Positions 17,332 to 25,884 of a stretch of DNA of 55,226 bases are shown piece after piece. The DNA comes from Cyclobacteriaceae bacterium (lineage in GTDB: Bacteria; Bacteroidota; Bacteroidia; Cytophagales; Cyclobacteriaceae), in assembly GCA_024644875.1 (NCBI GenBank), contig JAHEGY010000017.1, forward strand, positions 1 to 55,226, written 5' to 3'. A model generated the notes under the pieces. That model was not told the origin of the DNA and ran no database searches. It was given only the letters and a program-made list of their open reading frames with translations. The translations under genes and the position numbers were made by a program. Position 1 is the stretch's first letter. Each line of letters starts with the position of its first letter.

Positions 17332-18882
17332 TTAACTACTCTGACCTGAACTTTTCTCTGAATTTTCTTCAGAAGATTCTTTCTTTTGTTCCGGCTCTAG
17401 ACTTTTTTCAGTGTTTTCCTGATCTCCTCCTGCCTTTTGCTCTCCCTCAGTTGTGTCAGCGGACCTGGCACTTTCCTGACCTCCTTGGCCTCCCGGACGC
17501 ATCCTTCTCATTCCTCCCGGACCATCACCATCAGCTGGAACGGTTATTTTTCGTCCATCGGGTAATGTGACAATCCGCGCTTTCGGTTTTTCTTCAACCT
17601 TTGGTTCTTCCTGAATGTTCCGTTTCCCATCAAGTTCTGGTAATAATACAATGGGTTCGTCTTCCATTCCATCTGGAACTGAAAGATATACCCTGTCTCC
17701 GATCTCAAGGCCAAGTTCAACCACTGCTTCATTATTGTTTGTGCCGCCGATCTTAATTTCCTGTTTAACCTTTTTAATGCCTTTTCTTACAAAAACATAT
17801 GATATTGAATCGTCTTTACTGTGAAGGCACTCAAGCGGTATGAACAAGGCACTGTCAAGCACACTGGTAATGATCCGGTTGCTGGTTGTCATAGAAGGTT
17901 TGAGCATATCGTCTGATCCCTGAATTTCTATGATAGATTCAAATACCTTTGCATCTGAATTGGGCCTTTGTTCCCCAACATTTGCTACATTGGTAACTAG
18001 CCCGGTTAGTTTCTTTTCTGGAAACGCATCCAGCCCAATTTCCACTTTCTGGCCTGATTTAATCTTCCTGACATCCACTTCATTGATGTATGTTTTGGAG
18101 ACCATCGTGGTGAGATCTGGCAAGGTTGCCACTGTGGGATCCCAGGAATTGATCTGGGAACCCGCTTTGATCGCTTTTCCATCCCATCCTTTTGCATATA
18201 TCACCATACCGTCTTCAGGAGCAAAAACCGTAAAAGAATTAGCCAGTTCCATCATGCTGTTAAGCTCTCGCTGACTTTTTCTCAACTCGGCTGAGACATC
18301 CGCCATTTTTGCTTTGTTCTGCTCAAATTTAATAATGTAATTGTCCTTAGCCTGCTGGAAATTCCGCTTAGCCTTTTCCCAGTTAATTTCGTTCTGTTTG
18401 ACTGTTGCCGGTGGTTCATAGGCTGATTGTTCCAGAACAAGTTCAGCTTCCTCTACCGCATATTCCAGGTTAATCAATTCATCCCTGGCTTGCCGCATTT
18501 GCAAGGCTGTATCCAGCTGTGTCTGGATATATTGCGATTGGGCTTGTTCCAATTCGATCTGCTGGTCCTGGAGTTTGGTGTTAAATTCCGACCGGTCAAG
18601 ATTGGCGATCCATTCCCCTTTTCTAACAACCGTGCCTTCTGGTATAATGTCATTTATGGTGACATTATAGATCCGGTGTTCACGCAGTCGTGTAGGTCCC
18701 TGTATTTTTACAGAGTTTTTGGCCTCAAGTTCTCCTGTAGTAGATATATCAACAACGAATTTCCCTGATTTAACAGGTAATATGACTTCGTTGACCTCAG
18801 ATTTACCTGTTCCCTTAAACGTAAGAAAGAAAACCACGACAACAGCCACTGCACCGATAATAATCAATGAATACTTTTTCAT
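17332..18882 (-). CDS. Efflux periplasmic adaptor (HlyD/MacA-type membrane fusion protein)
   Basis: A 516-residue adaptor linking the permease to TolC. It has an N-terminal anchor (YSLIIIGAVAVVVVFFLTF), a split lipoyl domain, a long alpha-hairpin (about 100-210, Gln/Glu-rich, as in QQIELEQAQSQYIQTQLD), and beta-barrel and membrane-proximal domains (about 230-400). The last roughly 100 residues form an unusual low-complexity tail rich in Gly, Arg, Glu, Lys and Ser (for example RRMRPGGQGGQE, then many Glu/Ser). It is probably disordered and not part of the family fold. First gene of the export operon. A -7-like element lies about 120 bases upstream. Confidence 0.9.
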   Translation of the reverse strand: MKKYSLIIIGAVAVVVVFFLTFKGTGKSEVNEVILPVKSGKFVVDISTTGELEAKNSVKIQGPTRLREHRIYNVTINDIIPEGTVVRKGEWIANLDRSEFNTKLQDQQIELEQAQSQYIQTQLDTALQMRQARDELINLEYAVEEAELVLEQSAYEPPATVKQNEINWEKAKRNFQQAKDNYIIKFEQNKAKMADVSAELRKSQRELNSMMELANSFTVFAPEDGMVIYAKGWDGKAIKAGSQINSWDPTVATLPDLTTMVSKTYINEVDVRKIKSGQKVEIGLDAFPEKKLTGLVTNVANVGEQRPNSDAKVFESIIEIQGSDDMLKPSMTTSNRIITSVLDSALFIPLECLHSKDDSISYVFVRKGIKKVKQEIKIGGTNNNEAVVELGLEIGDRVYLSVPDGMEDEPIVLLPELDGKRNIQEEPKVEEKPKARIVTLPDGRKITVPADGDGPGGMRRMRPGGQGGQESARSADTTEGEQKAGGDQENTEKSLEPEQKKESSEENSEKSSGQSS

Positions 18883-19002
18883 ATTTAAAACACTTTAATA
18901 TCAAGTTTTTAAACCCATTTAAAAGAAATTTTCAATGTGTTAAGATACATCTCAATTTTGAAGAAAATCTATTTTTAAATGTTAAGGCATTAATTAATTT
19001 AA

Positions 19003-19010
19003 CAAAATTA
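19003..19010 (-). promoter_or_regulatory. Candidate -7 element for the efflux operon
   Basis: The minus strand reads TAATTTTG, matching TAnnTTTG, about 120 bases upstream of the adaptor ATG. A small dyad CGAC-TCTT-GTCG (19011-19022) abuts it. No clear -33 box. Confidence 0.35.
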
Positions 19011-19028
19011 CGACTCTTGTCGAAAATA

Positions 19029-19061
19029 TTGAATGAAAATTATTTATTAGGCATAATTTTG
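19029..19061 (+). promoter_or_regulatory. Bacteroidetes-type promoter for the methyltransferase gene
   Basis: TTG, a 22-base spacer and TAATTTTG fit the -33/-7 pattern. The -7 ends 96 bases before the methyltransferase ATG. It is back to back with the candidate efflux promoter. Confidence 0.5.
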
Positions 19062-19157
19062 CGATACCCGGTAAAAACTGGCAATATTCAAATTTGTTAA
19101 TTGGTAAGAGTAACCCGGGTTTTTGCTAATATAGTACCAGAAATTTATAAGATCTAA

Positions 19158-19931
19158 ATGAAATATTTAATCAGCTGGATCATAAAAAATATACCAAGAA
19201 CGGTATTACAAAGATTCAGTCATTTTTTTCTCAGGATTATCCAGGTATTCTATCTGGGTAAAAATGTTGAATGCCCGGTGTGTGTAAGGGAATATCGAAA
19301 GATGTTACCCTATGGAAGAAATCCGGCCAGGGACAATGCCCTATGTCCTAATTGTCTTTCTCTGGAGAGACATCGATTGATATGGCTTTATCTTAAGGAC
19401 AAAACGAGTTTTTTCAGGGACGAAATTAAGTTTCTGCATATTGCCCCTGAGCTTTGTTTTATCCATCGATTCGAAAACCTGCCAAATCTCGATTATATCA
19501 GTGCAGATATTGAATCACCCCTGGCCAAAGTAAAAATGGATATTCATAAAATCCCATTTGACGATAATACATTTGATGGGGCCATGTGCAATCATGTATT
19601 AGAGCATGTGGAGGATGATGTTCTGGCTATGAAAGAGATTTGCCGGGTAATGAAGCCAGGTGGCTGGGCCATCTTACAGGTTCCTTTCATGGGTAAGAAT
19701 CTAATAAAGACTTACGAAGATCCTGCAGTTATTTCACAAAAAGAACGAGAGAAAGTATTCGGACAGCGCGATCATGTAAGAATATATGGCCAGGACTATG
19801 CTGACAGATTAAGATCGGCAGGGTTTGAAGTTAATGAAGACAGCTATGTCATGGAATTATCTGAAAAGATGATTAAAAGATATGCCCTTCCTTCTGATGA
19901 AATCATCTATTTTTGTATAAAACCGGCCTGA
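19158..19931 (+). CDS. SAM-dependent methyltransferase with N-terminal zinc-ribbon-like CxxC pair
   Basis: A 257-residue class I methyltransferase. Residues 1-35 are hydrophobic/basic and could be amphipathic. Next comes a four-cysteine module, Cys39-x2-Cys42 and Cys63-x2-Cys66 (ECPVC and CPNC), which looks like a zinc ribbon. The Rossmann core follows: LHIAPE (motif I region, without the usual GxG), SADIES (acidic residue for the SAM ribose), NHVLEHVEDDVLAM (145-158) and MKPGGWAILQVPF. Such ribbons can bind RNA or protein, but the substrate is unknown. The gene is preceded by a good promoter and its last 29 bases overlap the 3' end of the hydrolase gene on the other strand. Confidence 0.82.
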   Translation: MKYLISWIIKNIPRTVLQRFSHFFLRIIQVFYLGKNVECPVCVREYRKMLPYGRNPARDNALCPNCLSLERHRLIWLYLKDKTSFFRDEIKFLHIAPELCFIHRFENLPNLDYISADIESPLAKVKMDIHKIPFDDNTFDGAMCNHVLEHVEDDVLAMKEICRVMKPGGWAILQVPFMGKNLIKTYEDPAVISQKEREKVFGQRDHVRIYGQDYADRLRSAGFEVNEDSYVMELSEKMIKRYALPSDEIIYFCIKPA

Positions 19932-20883
19932 GGTTATCCCTTAACTGCGCTATCAGACGGACCAGGAAGTTTGATTTCTCAGATCTCAGAAAGCCAGCCA
20001 AATAACCTGCTATCTCAGGAGTTCTTAAATACCCAAAGGATTTGTGTGGATTTCTATGGTTGTTGACGCTGTAATTATTATCAACAACCATGTTCTCTAC
20101 GTGAACTCCCAGACTATTTTCTCCAAATATATCTGTCAGATCATAGATCAGGGCAATTTTATCTTCCAAATCCGAATAATTGATCCAACGATTAAATACA
20201 CTGGGTGGAGTATGCAGTTTAACCGGGAAAAGGTGATTTGAATTATTTTCCACAGCGATCTTTGCACGTATAACCGGTAGTCCAAGCGGTGATCCCATGG
20301 TAAGGAAAGTATGAATATTTACCTCCGGAATTGTAAAGGTCAGCACATCATAGGCAATTATTGAACCCATTGAATGACCAATGATCAGGATCTCATCATC
20401 TTTATATTTCTTAATAATGTTGGCCGTTCTTTTTCGTATAACATCTTTGGCTCTGCAATCTGCTTCCTCTTCACATTCCTTTGCATAATAACTATCTAAC
20501 TCTTTAAAATAGGTTCGAATAATGCTGTCGGTTATGAAGGAAAAATTGACAGTCTGGTCCTCATTAAGAAAGATCTTATCCAGTTGCTCTTCCAGAATAT
20601 CGAGTATTTTTCTCCGGATAAGATGAGGATCCGAAATATAATTGGAAGGTGCTGGCGTATAGATCTCCTCCATGAAAAGCGGATGTTCCAGATCATTTTC
20701 AAGTGGATCGAGGGGTTTTTCGTGAAATACATCTGCCCAATATACCAGTTCAAATCTGAAGTCTTCCCTGAAATTGGTATATCTTCGAAGGCCTTCTTCA
20801 ATAGATTGCTTCCACCACCCTTTGAGAATTTTTCTGGAAGGTTTGTTACCTAGTCCGTGGATTCCTATAATGATTTTTCCCAT
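19903..20883 (-). CDS. Alpha/beta hydrolase (lipase/esterase-like)
   Basis: A soluble 326-residue protein without signal peptide. The N-terminal strand and oxyanion-type loop IIGIHGLGNKPSRKIL and the nucleophile elbow IIGHSMGSIIAYDVL (Ser171 in GHSMG) are those of alpha/beta hydrolases. A late Asp (around DLEDKIALIYDLTDIFG) and a late His (around VNNHRNPHKSFGY) can complete the triad. An acidic helical insert occupies about 60-150. The family acts on esters, lipids or peptides; I cannot assign a substrate. The gene is divergent from the YD-repeat gene, with a strong dyad in the spacer, and convergent with the methyltransferase, with a 29-base antisense overlap at the 3' ends. Confidence 0.82.
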   Translation of the reverse strand: MGKIIIGIHGLGNKPSRKILKGWWKQSIEEGLRRYTNFREDFRFELVYWADVFHEKPLDPLENDLEHPLFMEEIYTPAPSNYISDPHLIRRKILDILEEQLDKIFLNEDQTVNFSFITDSIIRTYFKELDSYYAKECEEEADCRAKDVIRKRTANIIKKYKDDEILIIGHSMGSIIAYDVLTFTIPEVNIHTFLTMGSPLGLPVIRAKIAVENNSNHLFPVKLHTPPSVFNRWINYSDLEDKIALIYDLTDIFGENSLGVHVENMVVDNNYSVNNHRNPHKSFGYLRTPEIAGYLAGFLRSEKSNFLVRLIAQLRDNLRPVLYKNR

Positions 20884-20909
20884 AATGAAATATCCCCCAA
20901 TTTTAGGGA

Positions 20910-20935
20910 AATTATACCTAAGATCAGGTATAATT
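20910..20935. promoter_or_regulatory. Perfect dyad in a divergent promoter region
   Basis: AATTATACCT, a 6-base loop AAGATC, then the exact complement AGGTATAATT. It lies 26 bases from the hydrolase start (minus) and 73 bases from the YD-repeat gene start (plus). This is the position of an operator shared by two divergent genes. No regulator gene is adjacent. Confidence 0.45.
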
Positions 20936-21008
20936 CAACAGTATATGAACATCTTACTGATGTAGGTATTAAATTTAAGAAACACTGGGTAAATAATTCA
21001 TTTTCCTG

Positions 21009-22271
21009 ATGAAAACATATTTTTCCGGATTGAGATTTTATAAAATTGGGCTGGCATTATTTTTATTGTTTTGTATCATAGATCCTGTCCGGTGCCAGAT
21101 CCCCGAGCTTCAGAACTCCGATAACTTCAGGCTGATCACATTAAAATATTCCAATTCTTCCGGGGAAAAAGGTATTACCCATTTCGAATACAATGCCCTT
21201 GGTCAGCTGGCATTATCCAGGTGGGAAAACTTTAATGGGGAAAGAAGTTCGATTAACAAGTATAAATTGAATAAAAAAGGTGAGGTCATTGAAAAAACAA
21301 GGGAATTCAATGACTCCCTTTCCTCCATACAAACCTTCGAATATAATTTATGTGGGAAGATCTTAAGGGAATCTTTTTTCCGTTCAGATGGAGTTTCTGG
21401 AGAAGTTACCTATAGCTACGACGAACATGGAAAACTAAGTTCCGCACATTGTCAGAAAATGAACGGCTGGTTTACCGGGGATATCCAATACGTATATAAT
21501 TCCTATGATGTCCTGGATGAGGCATTAATTCAAAGAGACGGTCAGACCATTGGTGCAATCAATTATAGGTATGATATTGATGGCAACCTCCTCCTCGAAA
21601 AATGGGATTTCAATGGTCTGTGGGAACAAATATTTATATATGAATACATAGAAACACCTGATACGGTTTTCCTTTATTCGAATCCATTCGTTATCAATCG
21701 TGGTTTTTTCAGGATTGAAGAAGAATTTTATTCCTACGATGGTGGAAATGAGGGGCCTTCCAAATACCTCTATTCCGGAAATAAACTAATTACAAAGACC
21801 TTTGAACGATCAGATGGTATGAACACCGTAACACATTATCATTATGATGAATCGGGCATTCTGCTGAGCTCCGACAAGGTCTATTCAGACGGGAAAACCG
21901 CGGAGTTTTTTTATACCTTTAATGACAACCGGAAATTGACCAGGAGGTGGTTCAGGCGTTCCGACGGACTGGAGGGAGATGAAGTATACAGCTATGATGT
22001 GGAAGGCAGACTGATCATGGCCAGATATGAGAAGATGGATGCCTGGCTGACAGGCACCATGGCCATAAGTCATGATTCTAATGGGTTACCGATTAAAGGA
22101 TTTTTTAAGGGAGATGAGAACTTTGATGCCGATGTATATTTCATATATGACGAATACAGGAATCTAGTAAAGGTTCAATGGGATTTTTCATTTGGTAAAA
22201 GCCAGATATACACCTTCAAATATATAGCTACCTACAAGGAATGGGAGAACCGGGATGATCCCCCACAGTAA
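21009..22271 (+). CDS. Secreted YD-repeat-like beta-strand repeat protein
   Basis: A 420-residue exported protein. The signal peptide is basic then hydrophobic (IGLALFLLFCIIDPVRC, cleavage near CQI). The rest is made of about ten repeats of a short unit with the pattern Y-x-Y-D-x-x-G-x-L, for example FEYNALGQLALSRW, YSYDEHGKLSSAHC, YRYDIDGNLLLEKW, YHYDESGILLSS and YSYDVEGRLIMARY. This resembles the YD repeats of Rhs and teneurin shells, but there is no Rhs core, toxin tip or DUF-type C-terminus, and the protein is short. It is probably an extended beta-meander displayed in the periplasm or outside. Function unknown. It is divergent from the hydrolase gene and converges with the DUF1080 gene 6 bases downstream. 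Confidence 0.75.
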   Translation: MKTYFSGLRFYKIGLALFLLFCIIDPVRCQIPELQNSDNFRLITLKYSNSSGEKGITHFEYNALGQLALSRWENFNGERSSINKYKLNKKGEVIEKTREFNDSLSSIQTFEYNLCGKILRESFFRSDGVSGEVTYSYDEHGKLSSAHCQKMNGWFTGDIQYVYNSYDVLDEALIQRDGQTIGAINYRYDIDGNLLLEKWDFNGLWEQIFIYEYIETPDTVFLYSNPFVINRGFFRIEEEFYSYDGGNEGPSKYLYSGNKLITKTFERSDGMNTVTHYHYDESGILLSSDKVYSDGKTAEFFYTFNDNRKLTRRWFRRSDGLEGDEVYSYDVEGRLIMARYEKMDAWLTGTMAISHDSNGLPIKGFFKGDENFDADVYFIYDEYRNLVKVQWDFSFGKSQIYTFKYIATYKEWENRDDPPQ

Positions 22272-22277
22272 GCAGAT

Positions 22278-22961
22278 CTATCGGATCGGTGTCAATTCGA
22301 TTTTCCTGAATTCCACTTCAGATCCTTCTGCCTGAACAGCAATCTGGCCTTTTCGCGCAGTGCAATCATATCCATGATTTACCATGTCACCATTCACCCA
22401 GACTTTAATTTCAGAACCCAGGCATTCTATAACCATTGTATTCCATTCCCCGACAGGATTTTCTGATCCATCGGTCAGGTTGATAATCCTGCGTTTCTTA
22501 CCCTCTGTTATACCCCATTCTTCTTTCGGGCCTCTTCTTTGTTCCATATCGGGAACTGATATATCCTCGACTATACACCAGAAATCTCCGGCATTTTCAT
22601 GCATCATTTGCACCTCCATTGATTTAGGGAACATTTTATACAGGGCGCGAGGGGTAGAAGCATGAACCAGGACCCCGCAGTTACCGGGTTTTCCAGCAAA
22701 TCGGTAATCTACTTCCAGTTTGTAGTCCATATACACATTATCAGTGATCAGATGCCCTCCCGGACTACCTAAACTCACCAGCATGCCATCCCGAACTATA
22801 AATGGCATCTTTGCATCCGGATCATCATCCATATCGGGTACATCTGCATGCCATCCGGTAAGATCTTTACCATTGAAAAGGGGTGTGGTTTGAGATATTG
22901 CTGATGAGAAAGAAAAAGCAAGGATTGAAATAGAAACAATTGTGGTTTTAACAGTTTTCAT
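22278..22961 (-). CDS. DUF1080 (3-keto-disaccharide hydrolase-like) secreted protein
   Basis: A 227-residue exported protein. The signal peptide (TIVSISILAFSFSSAIS) is followed by one concanavalin-like beta-sandwich of the DUF1080 family. Diagnostic segments are PLFNGKDLTGWHAD near the mature N-terminus, YKLEVDYRFAGKPGNCGVLVHA in the middle (shown in part: EVDYRFAGKPGNCGVLVH) and GQIAVQAEGSEVEFRKIEL at the end. Some family members hydrolyse 3-keto-glycosides; others are uncharacterised. Two more DUF1080 genes lie in this window at 29579 and 32584, each with a different insert pattern. It stands alone on the minus strand with a 125-base spacer to the next gene. Confidence 0.87.
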   Translation of the reverse strand: MKTVKTTIVSISILAFSFSSAISQTTPLFNGKDLTGWHADVPDMDDDPDAKMPFIVRDGMLVSLGSPGGHLITDNVYMDYKLEVDYRFAGKPGNCGVLVHASTPRALYKMFPKSMEVQMMHENAGDFWCIVEDISVPDMEQRRGPKEEWGITEGKKRRIINLTDGSENPVGEWNTMVIECLGSEIKVWVNGDMVNHGYDCTARKGQIAVQAEGSEVEFRKIELTPIR

Positions 22962-23086
22962 TTTTGAATTGTCTTTTTGGGCCGTTGAATTAGTCTATAA
23001 AATTCTTAAAAAGTATTTATATAAAGATGAAAATTAGCGATCAGAATTGCAATTAAAAAAAGTAGATTTAATTAAAGGGGTATAAT

Positions 23087-23620
23087 TTACTTCAACAGCC
23101 TCCTGTTTACCCTGAAAACGGAGAGAAGCCTTGGGTCGTTACGCCTGTCAGGAATTTCTGTGACAGGAATCGAGGAAGCATACCCTAAATTGACCTTCAA
23201 CTTATTATCGTTGAACAAAGAGAAGGGATCAATCACAGGCCAGTCACAGCTCATGGAGGAGTAACTGGGCCAGAAATAGCCGGTATATAGCAATTCATTG
23301 TTTACCGAGATGCCAAATGCAATGCCATGAACAGAATAATCCATATTCTCAATTTTATTTATCGCATTTTCTGAAACGGTAAAAAAATAATCATTGGGGT
23401 GGTAGGATAGCAGATCCTGGAATTCTAAAAATGGGCTTCCTTCAGTAATAACTGAGGATTCGTCTATTTGAAAATAATGATCTCCGGTTGTTTCAAAGGA
23501 CTCAAGCAGATAAAGTTCGACTTTCCCCTGTGCTCCAGGTAATTCTTCTTTCTGGTTGCAATAAGTTTGAATAATGATCAGAAAGGCCAAAAAAATATTA
23601 ACCAGGTGACGGTGATTCAT
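23087..23620 (-). CDS. Small hypothetical lipoprotein
   Basis: A 177-residue protein of unknown function. The N-terminus has a hydrophobic stretch (LVNIFLAFLIIIQTYC) followed by Asn-Gln-Lys-Glu-Glu, consistent with a lipoprotein signal with Cys21 as acylated residue, although QTYC is not an ideal lipobox. The mature part contains KVELYLLESFET and a segment mentioning aromatic residues YFWPSYSSMSCDWP, then ends with a basic tail RRNDPRLLSVFRVNRRLLK. It resembles small lipoproteins seen in Bacteroidetes but I cannot name a family. The neighbouring DUF1080 gene is 125 bases downstream on the same strand. Confidence 0.65.
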   Translation of the reverse strand: MNHRHLVNIFLAFLIIIQTYCNQKEELPGAQGKVELYLLESFETTGDHYFQIDESSVITEGSPFLEFQDLLSYHPNDYFFTVSENAINKIENMDYSVHGIAFGISVNNELLYTGYFWPSYSSMSCDWPVIDPFSLFNDNKLKVNLGYASSIPVTEIPDRRNDPRLLSVFRVNRRLLK

Positions 23621-23776
23621 CGTATTAAACTAAAAAGTTTCTAGAATGACCCGGTTTTGAAGGATTAAGTTGGATTGATAGAGGGATTTTGTAGGGTTTG
23701 AGGCAGATCAGTATTAATTGACAATTTATTTCACGCAACTCTGTATGACTCCGAATATTTTCTTAATTTTAATCCT

Positions 23777-24739
23777 ATGAAGAATACTAGAAGAAATTTT
23801 TTGAAAAATTCACTGATGGCAGGCTCTGTCCTCGCATCAGCCGGATGCGCAACTCCAGTGAGTGAAGAGAAAAATGCATCAAAACCTAATGAAGTAAGAC
23901 AAAATCCAATAGGTGTCTCCACCTATTCTTTCTGGCAATTCAATGGCCCGAAGGAAGATACACCAATGGAGTACTGTATTGACCAGGCTGCCAGGCTGGG
24001 ATTTGACGGCATTGAGTTGCTGCTGGTCCAAATGACATCTGAAGAAAAACCCTATCTGAATAATCTTAAAAAACGAGCCTTCCACGCCGGGCTTGACCTT
24101 ATGGGATTTTCAACCCACCAGGGCTATGTTTACCCTGAGAAGGAAAAAAGAGATGAAGAGATCAAGAAGACGATTCACCAGATCGAACTTGCCTATGAAT
24201 TGGGTATTCCTACCATGCGGCTGAATACCGGGAGATGGGGGACTTCCGGATCATTTGATGAGTTAATGGCTAACCGGGGGATTGAACCTGTTCTGGAAGG
24301 ATATACAGAAGAGGACGGCTTCAACTGGGTTATTGATTCCATAGAACAGTGTATCCCGGTTGCTGAGAAGACTGGTGTGGTACTTGGCCTGGAAAACCAT
24401 TGGGGACTGGGACGGACCGCTAAAGGTGTACAGCGAATTGTAAAGGAAGTAGATTCACCCTGGCTGATGGTTACCTTGGATACCGGGAATTTCCTGGAAG
24501 ATCCTTATGATCAACTTGAGATGCTTGCCGGACAGGCCATCCTGATGCAGGCTAAAACCTATTATGGTGGAGGTAAATGGTATACGCTGGATCTCGACTA
24601 CCCCAGGATCGGGGAGATCATGCGGAAAGCTGGGTATAAAGGATATGTATCCCTAGAATTTGAAGGGAACGAGGATCCCCTGGTTGCTGTACCAAAGAGC
24701 CTCGAAGTACTGCGGGATGCCTTCTATTATGAATTATAG
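23777..24739 (+). CDS. Sugar phosphate isomerase/epimerase-like TIM barrel, Tat-exported lipoprotein
   Basis: A 320-residue protein of the xylose-isomerase-like (AP endonuclease 2) superfamily. The leader starts TRRNFLKNSLMAGSV, a twin-arginine signal, and ends LASAGC, a lipobox, so it is probably Tat-exported and lipid-anchored. The barrel shows FDGIELLLVQM, typical strand/loop TMRLNTGRWG, LGLENHWGLG (metal-ligand Glu and His), VTLDTGNFLEDP (metal-ligand Asp) and YVSLEFEGNEDP (last Glu ligand). The ligands of a divalent metal site are thus present. In Bacteroidetes, relatives are found with DUF1080 proteins in 3-keto-sugar metabolism (family knowledge). It is followed after 14 bases by the dipeptide epimerase gene, so they are likely co-transcribed though not obviously in one pathway. 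Confidence 0.87.
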   Translation: MKNTRRNFLKNSLMAGSVLASAGCATPVSEEKNASKPNEVRQNPIGVSTYSFWQFNGPKEDTPMEYCIDQAARLGFDGIELLLVQMTSEEKPYLNNLKKRAFHAGLDLMGFSTHQGYVYPEKEKRDEEIKKTIHQIELAYELGIPTMRLNTGRWGTSGSFDELMANRGIEPVLEGYTEEDGFNWVIDSIEQCIPVAEKTGVVLGLENHWGLGRTAKGVQRIVKEVDSPWLMVTLDTGNFLEDPYDQLEMLAGQAILMQAKTYYGGGKWYTLDLDYPRIGEIMRKAGYKGYVSLEFEGNEDPLVAVPKSLEVLRDAFYYEL

Positions 24740-24753
24740 CGGGTAATCCCTGT

Positions 24754-25794
24754 ATGGAGCTCGATATTTTTTCTTTTGACCTGGCCTTAAGGTACCCATT
24801 TGCCATTTCCCGGCATACGTACCAGTCAATACGATGCTCTATCGTTGAATTGCGGGAAGGTAGGCATTCAGGATATGGTGAGGCCACAACAAATCCTTAC
24901 TACCAGGTAACCGAAGAGAATTTAAATTCATCTTTTGAAGAGGCACGTAACTTTCTCAGAGATTACAGGTTTTCAGATCCGGTAACACTCTGGTCAGATA
25001 TTTACACGGTATTGAGCGGCAACACCTTTGCACAGTCCGCACTCGATTGTGCTGCCCATGATCTTTTTTATAAGATGAAAGGGGAGTCCTTCATGTCCCA
25101 ATGGAGAATTTCATATGAGAAATATCCTTTTACAAGCTATACTCTTGGGATCGGAACGATTGATGCATTGAAAAATAAAATAAAAGACCTGCCCTGGCCT
25201 GTATATAAATTGAAGGTTTCAGGTGTAAATGATGCTGAAATTGTTGAAGAACTTCATAAAATCTCGAAAGCACTGATCCGTATAGACGCTAATTGTTCCT
25301 GGAAGGTGGATGTGTCCGAAAAGATCGCTAATGACCTGGCAAGATGGAATGTGGAATTTATAGAACAGCCATTTAATGCCAAAGAGGTGCAGGAATCCCG
25401 GTTGTTGAAAAAGAACACTTCCTTGCCAATAATAGCGGATGAAAGTTGCCGGAAAATTGAAGACATAATGAAATGCAAGGACAGTTTTGATGGTATCAAT
25501 ATTAAACTATCCAAATGCGGTGGGTTGACACCTGCCTTCCACATGTTGAAGATGGCCAGAGAAGCGGGGCTCAGTATAATGATTGGTTGTATGACAGAAT
25601 CAACAGTGGGTATATCAGCGGCAGCACAGCTGCTGCCATTTGTCGATTATGCCGACCTGGATGGTCCTTTGCTTTTATCAGAGGATGTAGCTTCAGGATT
25701 GACCTATAAAAATGGATCCCTGATCCCGGGTAAAGGACATGGTCTTGGGTTTAACTTTGAAGGAAGGAAGTTTATTCAATCCCTGCCTGATTAG
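24754..25794 (+). CDS. Dipeptide epimerase (L-Ala-D/L-Glu epimerase type), enolase superfamily
   Basis: A cytoplasmic enzyme of 346 residues that epimerises L-Ala-D-Glu, released from peptidoglycan, to L-Ala-L-Glu for reuse. The N-terminal capping domain (1-120) includes RYPFAISRHTYQ and GYGEATTNPYY. Barrel residues are the first catalytic lysine motif YKLKVSG (152-154 KLK), metal ligands Asp178 (IRIDAN), Glu204 (FIEQPF) and Asp229 (IIADES), and the second lysine in NIKLSKCGG (Lys251). The specificity loop GCMTEST and the late DLDGPLLLSED are typical of dipeptide epimerases. Together with the downstream beta-lactamase-like and NlpC/P60 genes it forms a muropeptide recycling set. Confidence 0.93.
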   Translation: MELDIFSFDLALRYPFAISRHTYQSIRCSIVELREGRHSGYGEATTNPYYQVTEENLNSSFEEARNFLRDYRFSDPVTLWSDIYTVLSGNTFAQSALDCAAHDLFYKMKGESFMSQWRISYEKYPFTSYTLGIGTIDALKNKIKDLPWPVYKLKVSGVNDAEIVEELHKISKALIRIDANCSWKVDVSEKIANDLARWNVEFIEQPFNAKEVQESRLLKKNTSLPIIADESCRKIEDIMKCKDSFDGINIKLSKCGGLTPAFHMLKMAREAGLSIMIGCMTESTVGISAAAQLLPFVDYADLDGPLLLSEDVASGLTYKNGSLIPGKGHGLGFNFEGRKFIQSLPD

Positions 25795-25884
25795 CAGGTG
25801 ATAATCCATATGTAAATTTTAATGGTCGGGATTATTAGCCACATGGAGAAGAAGATGTAGGGAACCGCCAAAAAGTTTTAGTTA

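Noticed and set aside
21009-22271. Rhs toxin or polymorphic toxin system
   Set aside because: There is no Rhs core, no variable C-terminal toxin tip, and no immunity-like gene next to it.
25801-25835. Inverted repeat ATAATCC/GGATTAT after the dipeptide epimerase gene
   Set aside because: The spacer is 21 bases, the arms 7, with no T-tract; too weak for a terminator call.
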